NCBI GenBank assembly: GCA_009809945.1
Contig: WTPW01000028.1
Span: forward strand, 205,688 to 269,687
Reading direction: 5' to 3'
DNA: 64,000 nucleotides
From: Gigaspora margarita
Taxonomy: Eukaryota; Glomeromycota; Glomeromycetes; Diversisporales; Gigasporaceae
The notes under the pieces: generated by a model
The model's input: only the letters and a program-made list of their open reading frames with translations
Database searches by the model: none
What the model was told of the DNA's origin: nothing
Program-made: the position numbers and the translations under genes
Part shown: piece by piece, positions 45,408 through 56,838 of the stretch
Layout of the letters: each line of letters begins with the position of its first letter
Numbering within the stretch: position 1 is the first letter of the stretch

Positions 45408-45600
45408 AACACCACTGGCGCTCAATACTAGTACTAGCGATGATACAACAAATTATTAATTTATTATATGATTTTCCTGATCTAATTAAATAATAGTTTA
45501 ATTTATTAATTTATTATATATAGTCATGATTTTCCAATCTAATTTCTGACACTGGCGTGAATGCCAGTTGTGTGATTTAGTAAAACTGTATATTATTATA
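45408..45600. mobile_element. MITE with ACACCACTGGC-type ends
   Basis: Left AACACCACTGGCGCTCAATA; right complement ATCACACAACTGGCATTCAC. The right part matches 32265-32340 in inverted orientation. It might be a remnant of the MULE's own terminal repeat, but no partner on the other side of that gene was found. Confidence 0.5.
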
Positions 45601-46780
45601 TATTCTTTATGAAAAAAAAATAAAAAAATAACAAAAAAAATGAAACCAAAAAAAAAAATAAAAAAAAATAAAAATAAAAAAATAGTAATATTTTAAACTA
45701 CTTTTGCACTTCATTGTATCTAATTCTATAAAAATACTAGCCCAATATATTTATTTTTCTTACTCTGCAGTTAGCTATTATTTCTTTTTTTTTGTTTTAA
45801 CTATTATATTCACTTATATTTGCTACTTTTTGCAAAGTGCCATAGAAGTTAGAGTTGGTGTACTTGTAAAGTGCTAAAAAAGTTAGGTTGTTTTCTTACA
45901 AAATTCTAAAGAAAGTCAAAAATAAATAAAATAAATAAAATTAAAAAAAATAAGTAAAAAAAAGAGAACAAACAAAAACAAAAATGTAAGTAATCTAAAT
46001 AAAAAATAAATGAACCCCAAATATTCATTTCTCTGAAGTAAGAGTTTGTATTCTTTCAATTCAGAAATTGTCAAAATCAAGATTTTTGCAAAGTGCTAAA
46101 ATAAATAAAAAAAAAAATTAAAGAAATAAGCAAAAGAAAACAAACAAAAAATGAAAATATAAGCAAACATTAAGCAAACTAAATAAAAAAATATAACCAC
46201 AAATTTCCATTTTCTGAAGTAAGAGTTTATAACAGAAATTGCTGAAAACAATTTGTATATATTTTTGCAAAGTGCTAGAAAAGTTTGGGTTTGCTTAGAT
46301 TATTTTTCTTGCAAAGTGCTAGAATAAAATAAATTAATAAAAAAAATAAAAAATAACAAAAACAAAAACAAAAAGAACAAAAAAACATTAAATGAAAAAA
46401 TAAATAAAGCACTAACTAAATCTTTATTTCTCTAAAAAGGCATACTTGAAAATTTATAAATTGCTAGAGAATTAGTTGTGCATTCTTGCAAAGTGTAAAA
46501 GGCTAAGTTGGCTTGTGCAAAGTGCTAAAAAGTTATTAAATTTTTTGCAAAGTGCCAGAGAAGTTAGGGTAAGTGTTTTTGTAAAGTATAGAAATAAAAT
46601 AAAAAAATAAATAAATAAAAAATTGAAAAAACAAAACAAACTAAAAAAATGAAATGAAACTAAAAAAAAAAAAACCGAAAAACAAAAAACAATATAAAAT
46701 AGATAGAAAATCTAAATTATAAGAAAAAAAATAAACAAAGATCTAATTTGATCTTGTAATATAATTATTAAAATATTTTA
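45601..46780. repeat. A-rich block, inverted counterpart of 27170-28270
   Basis: Phrases such as TTGCAAAGTGCTAGAAAAGT recur about seven times in poly-A-rich sequence. The edge AAACAAAGATCTAATTTGAT is the complement of 27165-27200 (AGATCAGATTAGATCTTTGT). No gene seen. Confidence 0.6.
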
Positions 46781-47340
46781 AAAGTATTCGTAAATGCATT
46801 CTTAGTATCAGTATTATACATTTTGGCTGTCTACAGCCTTTTTTGGCTTGTTCACATCCAAAATTGTCCAAAGCTTGTTCAGGCTTTAATAATTAATAAA
46901 TCTATCTAAAAAATATAACTATATATTTTTTTAGGTGCTGAACACATTCCAGTTAAAATTAAAATAGGTTAACTTAATAAATGTTAAGTATTTTTACTTT
47001 ATTTAATTGTTCAAATTGTCCAAAATTGTTCAAATCATTGTCCAAAGCTGTTCTGTAACAATACTGCTTGGTATAATCCAGCCTATAGATCTATTAATTT
47101 AGCTTGGTTTCCTAGTTCTAAAATATTTTTAAGAATTCGAAATATTTCAAAAATATTAAACCTAAAATATTTTGAAATATATTCCACTTATCTTGTAGTG
47201 CACAAGGTCTTTGAAATATTCACACATATAATTTTGATGACAGATTATAACTTGTAAAGTTAAATAGATATTGCAAAAAAATGTCTAGACTATGCAATTG
47301 TTAAAGATCTGTTAATTGTTATATATCGATCTAAATAATT
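46781..47340. other. Non-coding stretch with TTGTCCAAA words
   Basis: Words TTGTCCAAA and TTGTTCA(A/G) recur at 46860-46885 and 47015-47055, suggesting ends of a small decayed element (TTTTTGGCTTGTTCACATCC near 46840). No target duplication or gene seen. Confidence 0.35.
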
Positions 47341-47499
47341 ACAATTATAATCAATTTATAGATATATAACTATTTATATAGAAAATGAATATATTAATTA
47401 TAGATATATATCAACTTTTAACTATTTAGTCAATATATAATATTATTTTTTTAATCGATATAAAATGATGAACTGTTATATATTGATTAATATCTGTTT

Positions 47500-48230
47500 A
47501 AAAATTTTCTTATATATTTGATAGAATTCAATAAACATTTTTTAAAATAACATATATGGTTGATGAAATTTATAAAAAAAGATTTTTATCAAATTTTATT
47601 AAATATTTGTTAAGAAAATTTTATTTAAAGTTTGAAAAAAATTTTGCTGCCCTTTAAAGAAGCAAAAAAATTTTTCTAAACTTTGAATAAAATTTTTTGA
47701 CAATTACCTGATGGAATTTGATAAAAATTTGTTTAAATAAATTTTCTATATAACAGAATATATTTAAAAAATTTTATTGAATTCTACCATACAGTTGCTA
47801 AGAAATTTTTATTCAAAGTTTGGAAAAATTCTGGTACAGCTATTTTCTTAAAGATGGTAAAAATTTTACAAATTATCTTGACAAATACTTAATAAAATTA
47901 AGTGAATTTTTTTAAATTTATCCTATTATATTGTAGATGTTATTTAAAAAAATTTCTATTGAATTCTAAGTGAATTCTATCAGATAGTTGTTGAAAAATT
48001 TTTATTCTAAGTTTAGAAATTTTTTGTATAGCTATGATAATGGGAATTATTCAACTTTGAATCAAATTTTCTTAAGAATTACTTGATAGAATTTGATAAA
48101 AATTTTTTTAAATAAATTCTACTAATTTGTAAAATTGTTAAAAAAATTTCATTGGATTCATTTAGTTGGTTGTCAAAAAAATGCATTTAAAATTTAAGAA
48201 AAATTATATTTTGACATTTAAGTATGTCAG
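47500..48230. repeat. Diverged tandem repeat, ~185-bp unit
   Basis: Three to four units with GAATTCTA(C/T)C plus AGATAGTTG, ATTTTTATTCAAAGTTT and GATAAAAATTT. A similar piece is at 20030-20230. Old and AT-rich; no coding content. Confidence 0.5.
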
Positions 48231-48238
48231 GGCCCCGG

Positions 48239-48521
48239 ACATTTCTCATATAGGTCATAACTAGATTTTGGCCAATTTTGACCTAATTTGCTAAAAACAA
48301 CAAAATCTATTTCTTTAATAATTTCTAATCCAGTGATCAGAATTGAATAAACTTTTTTTTTTTAGATGTGCCTCACTGAGAGCTTCATTTTAAAAAAATC
48401 CATTCAAATTGGACCACTGGATGCCAAGATAATTGCCAAAAATTGTTTTTTGCTTCTTAAATTTTAGGTGTTTTTGCTAAAAAATTTCAAGTATGACCTC
48501 TATACTAGATGTCTGGGTCCT
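48239..48521. mobile_element. hAT-like MITE with AGGGCCCCGGACAT ends
   Basis: Left AGGGCCCCGGACATTTC; right complement AGGACCCAGACATCTAG. Flanked by AGTATGTC and AGTACGTC (48231-48238, 48522-48529; one mismatch), an 8-bp duplication. Inside, AGTGATCAGAATTGAATA echoes the P-family hairpin unit. Confidence 0.7.
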
Positions 48522-48583
48522 AGTACGTCTAAGTCATGTGATAATTGGTACATGCAAAATTATATGATTTGGTACATGCCAAT

Positions 48584-49950
48584 TAGCAGTTATAGGACAT
48601 GTCCTTTAAATTGCTATCTATAATAAAATTATAATAAAAACATATGAATTTACTATAGATATGGATTTGAAGATTCTCTTTGATCTAACTTATTAACTTA
48701 AAATTAAATGTTCAGGGATATAGAACAAGGGCAGAAGAAAAAATTGAGCTTAAAAATCGAATTAAAATTTTGCTGATTTTGCACAAAATGAAAATGTAAC
48801 TTTGCCAAAAAAAATATTTTCAAATTTTAAGGTGAGAAGCATATATAAAAAAATGCTTTGAACAACTTTACTTAGGCGATGAAAGTAGGTTACCTTTTAA
48901 GAAAAATGGGTTATCTATGTACTAAATTTAAAATTTTTGGGTTTTCAATATAAACCTATTTTTTTGTCAAGATAATCTGCTTTGGGCTTCTAAGTACAGT
49001 CAGACCTCTATAAATACAATCTCCATAAATGCAATACCTCCCTAGATGCATGTTTTTGTTTTGTCTGTAAGAAATTATTAGTGCTAAATGCATGTTCTAT
49101 ATTCTGTAAATGCACATTCTTCCAAATAATTTTCTATATCATGCTACCTCTCTAAATGCATGTAGCCAATCAAATTTTAGCATTTAAGATAGGTTATACA
49201 ATTTTTTGGTAGAAATTACACAAACTTGATGATTTAATCCTTAAAGCTGCAATTTAATTGGCTTTCCTAAATGCAATACCTCCCTAAATACACATTGTAG
49301 GCTTGTCTGTATATGTTGCATTTATAGAGGTTCAACTGTAAAACTGTTCAGCAGGTAATTCTACTCATATTGAGGTTAAAATGCATTTTCTTGGACTATG
49401 ATAAATGGGTTTAAAGTTGGAAATAAAATTTTTTTTCAACTTTAAACCCATTTTCACTTAGTAAAAGGTCTGAGAAAATGCATTTTAATTTTGATACGAG
49501 TAGAATTACCTGCTGAAAGGTTTACTTAGAAGCCCAAAGTAGGTTATCTTGACAAAAAAAGGGGTTTATATTGGAAACACAAAAATTTTATCTTTAGCAC
49601 ATAGATAACCCATTTTTTTACAAGGTAACCTACTTTTGTCAACTAAGTAAAGTTGTTTAGAGCATGTTTATATATATATTTCTCATCTTAAAATTGGAAA
49701 TATTCGTTTTTGGCAAAGTTACATTTTTGTTTTGTGCAAAATCAGTGAAATTTTAATTTAATTTTTAAGCTCAATTTTTTCTTATTTTCCCCTTGTTCTA
49801 TATTCCCAAAACATTTAATTTTAAGTTAATAAGTTAGATTATAGAGAATCTTCTAATTCATATCTATAGTAAATTCATATGTTTTTATTATAATTTTTAT
49901 TATAGACAATATTTGGACCATTTTTTAAGAACATGTTCAATGACTGTTAG
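48584..49950. mobile_element. Large palindrome with a pogo-like MITE in its left arm
   Basis: Arms 48600-48996 and 49515-49930 are complementary over most of their length (CAAAATGAAAATGTAACTTT, GTTACCTTTTAAGAAAAATG and their complements). The centre is a hairpin with GGTAATTCTACTC / GAGTAGAATTACC and AACTTTAAACCCATTT. Outer ends CAGTTATAGGACATGTCC and complement CAGTCATTGAACATGTTC are weaker. No coding capacity. Confidence 0.7.
48997..49338. mobile_element. pogo-like (Tc1/mariner) MITE
   Basis: Ends CAGTCAGACCTCTATAAATA / complement CAGTTGAACCTCTATAAATG with TA on both sides (48995-48996, 49339-49340). CAGTnnAACCTCnATATA is a known style of pogo/Tigger-type ends. The word CTCCCTAAATGCAT recurs five or six times inside. 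Confidence 0.8.
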
Positions 49951-50039
49951 GGGGAACTTAACCTATAGCCTGGAGTAGAGGGTTTTATCCTGTACCTGTT
50001 ATGTGACTATATTTATAAAATTAAATTTAACTGATTAAT

Positions 50040-50830
50040 ATAAAATTGCATGTTTTTCTATTATCATTTTTGTGGTACCTTGTCATGCTTTCATTGTTGT
50101 TGTATGGTGTTTTTTTTGGTATTTTGTTATCATTCTTGCAGTGCTTTTTGTCACTCTTTTGTGTTGCTTTATCATGGTTTTGTGGTGTTTTTTTGTCATT
50201 TGGTAGTGTCTTTGGTTGTAATTTGGTGGTGCCTTTGGTCATCATTTGGTGCTGCCTTTGGTCATGCTTTTGGCCATCATTTGGTGGTACTTTACACTGT
50301 AGCTTGGTGATGTTTTTGGTTGTAGTTTGGTGGTGCTTTTGGTCATAGTTTGTGGTGCATTTGGTCATCATTTGTTGGTGCTTTTTGTTGTTATTTGTTG
50401 GTGCTTTTTGTTGTTATTTGTTGGTGCTTTTGATCATTGTTTGGTGGTGCTTTTGGTTATAGTTTAGTGGTGCTTTTGGTCATTATTTGTTGGTGCTTTT
50501 TGTTGTTTTCATCATTGTTTGTTGGTGCTTTTGATCATTGTTTGGTGGTGCTTTTGATCATTGTTTGGTGGTGCTTTTGGTCATCATTTGGTGGTATTTT
50601 TGGTTGTCATTTGATAGTGCTATATATTGTTTGGTGGTGCTTTTGGTCATCATTTGGTGGTATTTTTGGTTGTTATTTGATAGTGCTTTATGTTGTTTGG
50701 TGGGGCTTTTGGTTGTGGTTTGGTGGTGCTTTTGGTCATTATTTAGTGGTACTTTTGTTGCTGCGCAGTGTTTTTGATTGTTGTTCATGCTTTTGTTCAT
50801 TATTTGCTATACTCTTGTAGCATTTTTTTT
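50040..50830 (+). repeat. GT-rich minisatellite, 24-bp based
   Basis: Imperfect tandem copies of TTTGGTGGTGCTTTTGGTCA plus TNAT. The unit is a multiple of three, so long open frames appear on both strands (VVLLVIIWWCFW on one, KHHQTMTKSTTKQ on the other). There is no other sign of coding. Confidence 0.75.
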
Positions 50831-51082
50831 TTATTTGTTTTGCTATGCTCTTTTTGTTGATTGCAATTTTTTTTTTTTTTTGTACTTTTTGATACTTCAT
50901 ATTTTTTTTCAATAAAAAATTGTCTTTAATAATACAATATATAATAAAAAAAAAAGACATCAAAATTTTGAATTTTTTAATATTTGGACCAATCAAATTT
51001 AGGCAGTACAAGATAAAAACCTATACCCCCCAAGCATAGATAAAAGCCTCTACCCGGATACAGGATAAGGACGCTCGCCAGT
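50831..51082. other. Non-coding stretch
   Basis: T-rich then A-rich sequence without a recognisable feature. Confidence 0.5.
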
Positions 51083-51758
51083 TAGAGTGTCCAGGATCAT
51101 GATCCGGGATAATATCCGCATAATTCACATTATAGCACTGCGATTTCTCATAATCTCGCATAATTTATCCATTCACTCGTATAAAGAAATTTCTATTGGC
51201 CAAATGACGTTACACAGATTAAGTTACACAGATGTGATATCAAGTCGGCCTATATTATACTCTAATGTTGGCTAATTCCGAGTAGGATCATGTGAATAAT
51301 GCTGGCTAAACTATCATAGTATCTACACTTTAAAATTAATAGATCCAAATGTAGTAACAATTATTTATTATACCGGAACTTTATAACGATTATATGCCAA
51401 CACAATATTAGTTGTACAAAGTAAGTTACGTAACGTACGTACATACGTACTTGTAATTTTTGACATGGGCAAAATTAGAACACAAAAAATTTCTTATAAA
51501 ATTTTGTGCTTTTAGATTAAGGATAAAATCTTGCAATTAGGTTAGAGTTCGAAAATATTATTTGTATAATAACACGTAAAAACAGTTTCATAGACTAAAT
51601 TTTTGTTTATAAACGTTTGACTTGCATTACAGCAGATCTTGATACTTGGGCAGCAAAATTTTTTAACCCTAATCCTGGGGGTCCGCATAATTCGCATAAT
51701 TTGTAAGTAACCGGATGCATAATTTGGCATTTATCGGATCATAATCCTGGACACCCTA
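51083..51758 (+). mobile_element. hAT-like MITE, family A, full length
   Basis: Both ends present (TAGAGTGTCCAGGATCATGA and complement TAGGGTGTCCAGGATTATGA), about 676 bases, with CGCATAATT arrays at both ends. Flanks do not give a matching 8-bp duplication, so it may have moved by recombination or its flanks have changed. Confidence 0.75.
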
Positions 51759-52441
51759 GCACTACCCTAGCGCAAACCAATAGCAAGTCTCGCCTTGATG
51801 TAACTATGTAACTTTACATGAGCGGGAAGATCAAAACAAATCGGTCGCTTTTTCAAAAATCGCTTATTTCCCTAAGATTTGCATAAGAAATCACCTTTGC
51901 GCCCTAACGAAAAAAATTCCTTGTTCAATTTTACTATATGTCTTGCTAACATCAAACCCTATAGGAACTCTAACCCTAACTTAAACGAACTTGAAGTTTT
52001 TTGGCCATAGTCACGTGATAATGGCGATCCTGGGGAAGATGTGGTGCACCCCGCATCAAAAATAAACGTCCTTATATAATTATTTATTCAATTATAAAAT
52101 TCAGAAAGACATTCATTTGGCAACGCTATCATTTTTGAGAAGATCATGATTATACCAAAATAGATTATATAGCAACATGCAGTCTTTAACATATTGTAGT
52201 ACATTTATTTTTAACCTGATAAGTATAGATAATATTAAATAAATTAAGCTTGATTTTCGATAGTATAAACTTTTTTTAACGTTTACAAATATTTATTAAA
52301 AAATTAAAAAAAAAGATTTTGTAATTCTAAAGTTCCTAACATATTTAAATTAAATATGATATTATAATGCACTAAAAAAAGATTATTTAATATGTATGAA
52401 ATTCGTAATCGGTTACCGGTTACCGGTTACTTGGTTATTTA

Positions 52442-54528
52442 TTATGCTTTTTTTGCCTTTAAACGGTTTTGAGAATTTATATCCTGATTTCTAATAAAAT
52501 TAATATAAAAGTATCTAGCAATTTTGAATAAAGTAAAAACAAAACCACCACTTAACGCCAAAAATAAAATAACAGCAGCACCATAAACATCTAAATATCT
52601 TCCTCTAATAAAACCCATTCTCGTATCAGGAGTAATCCAATCTCTTAATAAATTTTCATTATTGACTTTAAATCCAGCAATTTCATCTTTAATTCCTTCA
52701 TATTTTTCAGTATTCATAACTATTTCAATTAAATCAGCAGCTCTAAATTTTCTTTTACTATTAACTTTAGCCAAAAATTGTAATCTTTCTGCATTCATTT
52801 TAAAACTTTCTTCATTTAATAATCTTTTAACTTTTAATTCTATATCATCAACTTTTAAATTAGATTTTGAAAGTTTCAAAGCCATACCAGCCAATTCTAA
52901 CATTTCAGAATTTCTAGGTTGATCACCAAATATAGGAAGTACTAACATTGGAGTTGCCGTATACATAGCTTCATGACTACTACCCGCACCACCATGACTT
53001 AAAAATAATTTTGTATTTTCATGAGATAGTATAGCAAATTGAGGAGAGAAATTAGAGACATGAATATGAGGATGTTCATTATTTAATACAGCAACTAATG
53101 GAGTACTTGAATTAGCTAATTTAAGAGATTCCGAGGTATTAGTTCTTACAGTAGACCATATTACACCATCAATAACATTTTGATCGATTAATTTAAGAAA
53201 AGAATTTAAAATGGTGATAACGTTTTGAGGAGATATGGCTACGTGAGTTCCAAGAGCAAAGTATATAGTTCGAGGATGATCAGCAAGAAATGATTCAAGA
53301 ACTGGAGTTAGACTTGGAAAAGTGTCAGGCATNACAGGACCAATATCTTGANNGAGTGGNGAATTANCAGCTGGTATCTGTATAATAATTATAATAATTT
53401 ATAATAATTTATAATAATTTATAATATTTAGTAAGGAAATGTGTAAAAATTTAATTTTTTTAATAAATAATAAATAATTGACCAAGAATTAAATAATACT
53501 TACATCAAAACCAAAGAAATTATTTGACAACATTAAAAGATTTGATACTCTCCCATTTATATCCCAAGATGGATCTATGCCTACGCTTGCTCTTTGAGCG
53601 TTAATATCTCTTAAAATGTCTATTAAATTCCAAGCTTGTTTTAAAGGTGCTATGATCGCACATCTAAATCTGTTATAAAATGATTCATTTTCCATATTCA
53701 CATGACATCCAAATAACGGATCTGATTTATATACCGGACGAGTTACTAATAAAAGAGAAAAATTATGTTACTTATATGTACTTTTTATAGGATAGAAAGG
53801 ATATTTAGATTAAATAAAATTGGTGAAATTTTAGTATACACTTACTAGAAGCTAAATCCGAGGCAATTCCAACAGCTGGTTTTCCCAGTTTCCAAGCGAG
53901 GTCAAAGCACGGATAGTTTATTAAATAATCACAAAAGAATAAATCAACGTTGATATCTTTAGCAATTTGTTTATAGATATTATAATAAGGTACGTAAGAA
54001 TTAACACCAATTTTTCTGACAACGGATGATANCTTGTTTGGATCATTANCCATCATTGCATTTATCATTNTTGTTGGACGNAAATNCTCATTATCAAAAA
54101 TAATTTGTGGAATTGAACGATAATTGGTTGATCGTGCTGTATAGTTTCCTGGAGATATTAATGTTACCTAGAAATCGAAAAAAAATAATATATAATAAAA
54201 AAAAAAAAAATTAAGCATAAATTGTATAAATTATATAAATTAATTGTATAAAATTTAAATTAGATAATAAAAAAATAAAATCATAAAAATAAAATCATAC
54301 ATTATATCCTCGATCCATTAAAATATTCATAATTTCCAACATTTGAGGAAGATGAGATCCTCCGATCATTGAGGTAGCGAGTATATTCTTGGGTATATTA
54401 CTTCTGTCTATCGACAAATCTCGTTTAATCAACTGCGCAGATCCAAGAGATTGATTTATAAAAAAAGTAAAAAATATGGCAAAATGCCAAAGATTAAGTA
54501 ATAGCGAAAATAAATTGTTTAGATGCAT
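52442..54528 (-). CDS. UDP-glycosyltransferase (GT1 family), copy 2, four exons
   Basis: Exons 54528-54301, 54167-53846, 53745-53504 and 53377-52442, with the same splice sites and phases as copy 1. Here the last exon reads cleanly over positions that are N in copy 1 (STVRTNTSESLK, AILSHENTK). Compared with copy 1 there are substitutions such as SKSNLKVDDIELKVKRLL against SQYNLKVDDIVLKVERLL, and IRNQDINSQNRLK against IRNQNINSQKRLK, so these are two alleles or paralogues and not one read set throughout. It has the same signal peptide, HGGAGSSHEAMYT signature, C-terminal membrane helix and KAKKA tail. The one-base shortage next to NN (53351-53353) is shared with copy 1. Substrate unknown. Confidence 0.85.
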
Positions 54529-54583
54529 TTTTTTTTTGATGAATTTTTTGATAAGTTTTGATTTTTGACTTTTAGCAAGAGAA

Positions 54584-54591
54584 TATTTATA
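54584..54591 (-). promoter_or_regulatory. Candidate TATA box of the UGT gene, copy 2
   Basis: TATAAATA on the minus strand, 56 bases upstream of the start codon at 54528, as in copy 1. Weak evidence in AT-rich sequence. Confidence 0.35.
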
Positions 54592-55337
54592 TATTTTTCA
54601 GTCTAAATTTTGATCACATATTGATTACGTATCGGCATGTATGGATAAAAAAAACTGCCGGTTTTACCGAAGAATATTTATTGCATATGGAGACGTATTA
54701 TACCCAACAGCAGTTTTGATTATTAATCATTAAATCAATAACCATAATAAACGAAATCATCATAAATTGACATTGCTGTAAATTTACCTGGTTTCCTACA
54801 TCCCGAATTCCGAGAGCGTTGGAATGTGGATAATGGTAAAATTTAGCCGATTAACTATTAATCATGTAAAATATATACGTAAATTTAATGTAAGAAGGCG
54901 TAGTAATTTTTTTTTTAAAAAAGATACGAGTTCATTTTGATGTAAACTATAAAAATTTAACGTATACAGCAAATTAAGCTGAGTCATGTGTTAATCAGCA
55001 GATGAGAAAAAACTCGTTGATATTCTAATCTTTATTTATCGAGAATGTTATGGAAAAGTTTAATTTTCAAATTACTGTGATCAGCAAATTCCGAGCATCA
55101 CAAAGAAATCAGAAATCTAGAAATACATAATTGGCTAAAAATTAGTTTTATAATCTAATGATTATTACTATTATTCTACGTATTACCAACCTTAATAAAA
55201 AACATTCCAGAAACTAACCTAAAAAACATTGCAAAAATAAATAAAATAAATAAATAAATAATACAAAAAAGTCAACTCTTTCTATGAACTGCCTTCAATG
55301 TGCTATTTTTTTTTTTTGAACCGAAAATTTTGACAAC

Positions 55338-55395
55338 GATAAAGTATATCGATAAAGTATATCGATAAAGTATATCGATAAAGTATATCGATATA
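55338..55395 (+). repeat. 13-bp microsatellite
   Basis: Four copies of AAAGTATATCGAT. Copy 1 has only one such unit remnant at about 3198-3212, so this marks the edge of the stretch special to copy 2. Confidence 0.8.
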
Positions 55396-56663
55396 TTGTT
55401 CATGATTTCCATATTTCACATTTCTCATAGTTGCCCTCAAAATGCGCAACTCATTCTTCCTACCTGCCTTGTTTGTAGATCTGAACCGGTTTTACGTATC
55501 TGATTTAACATATTAAGAACGGTAATTTTCATTTGATTAATAATCAATACTTTATTTAGGAAATAAATTTTAAAAAATTATTTACTATTTATGTAAAGTA
55601 CATATGTGAAGTGCAGCGGTGTTGTGAAGCCGACATTACATAGGATTAGGATTAGCTTTGATTAGTTGCATGGTAGATATTTTAATTAATTGTCACTTGG
55701 CGTGATATCGGCTAAATGAGCTGTCAGTGAAATAAGACGCGCAGAATTCAAAAAACCTTAACGCTAATCAAATGTACGTACATACGTGGCATACTTGTGC
55801 TACGAGCAGAGTTTTTTTTCGATTTTTTAACAGCTCCTTGCGTAGAATAATTAAGGATGAAAGAACAGCTTTTTATGGTTTTTTTTTGACATTGATGCTG
55901 AGATTAAAAATTCGATTGAAGCTAGAACTGCCCAATTACAATAAACTATGCATTTTTTATTTGGTATGTTTTTCTCCAAACTTTAATAAACAGCAACGAG
56001 TTTTTTTTTACTCGATCATTATCCAAACGCACACGAATTTCTGTTAATGTAAGTTTTCCACGAAGCATAGTTGTTATTAAAATTTATTTATTTAATTAAA
56101 AATAGAAAATTTTACATTTAAATTAAAATAAATAAATAATAAATACGTATACATTATAATTGTTACGTCATAATGTATTAAAATCATTTTTAAAATCAGT
56201 TTTAAATCATACAATCATGTTTTTAAGATCACATTTTTAAACATTTTCCATCCCTAAGAATAATACGCTAAAAAGAATTTATAGTACTTATATCTATGCT
56301 TAAATTTGTTAACTGGTTGCGAAAATACAAGGATCTGTTTCTCAAAACAGCCGGACGTGTTTATAATATCTTTATATCTAAGATTAGCGTAAAATCCAAA
56401 AAAAAATTTATACACATTAAACTCATTAAGTTACACAACCAATATGCAAATTTGATTGATGTACTTAAAATAGCTGGCCAATCATATTGGTTGTGTAACT
56501 TCACGTGTATTAAAATGGGATAAAATTGTTGTATAATGCAAATTCAGTAAAAATTGCGATTTATTGTTTTCTTTTCGAAATTTTATAGGGTCCCTGGTGT
56601 CCGTAGACTGGGCGATAGATTTCGAGTATGAATATGTAAAAAAAAACAAATATTATGGTGATC

Positions 56664-56765
56664 GCTGGCATAGTTTAGTAGGTAGAGCGGGGCCCTCAAG
56701 TATGATTCTGTTACTAGTTAGATTGCCCATTATTGAGGGATTTCCCGTTCAATTCCAACACACCG
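56664..56765 (+). other. tRNA-like stretch with A and B boxes, copy in second segment
   Basis: Identical to 4481-4582: tRNA-like 5' part, A box TAGTTTAGTAGG and B box GTTCAATTC. See that entry for limits. Confidence 0.4.
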
Positions 56766-56838
56766 ACTAAATATGATTTAGATAAAACATGTCATGTGAT
56801 CATCACATCATATATCAATTTTTTTTATTATATGGTGC

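Noticed and set aside
32278-45600. A 13 kb element with inverted ACACCACTGGC ends enclosing the MULE
   Set aside because: The two ends are in inverted orientation, but the sequence between holds unrelated insertions, and the right one has its own nearby partner end (45408), so two separate MITE copies explain it better.
50040-50830. Long reading frames on both strands (100-127 codons) as possible membrane or His/Gln-rich proteins
   Set aside because: They come from a 24-bp minisatellite whose unit is a multiple of three; frames are open on both strands at once, with no start context, splice sites or conserved motif.
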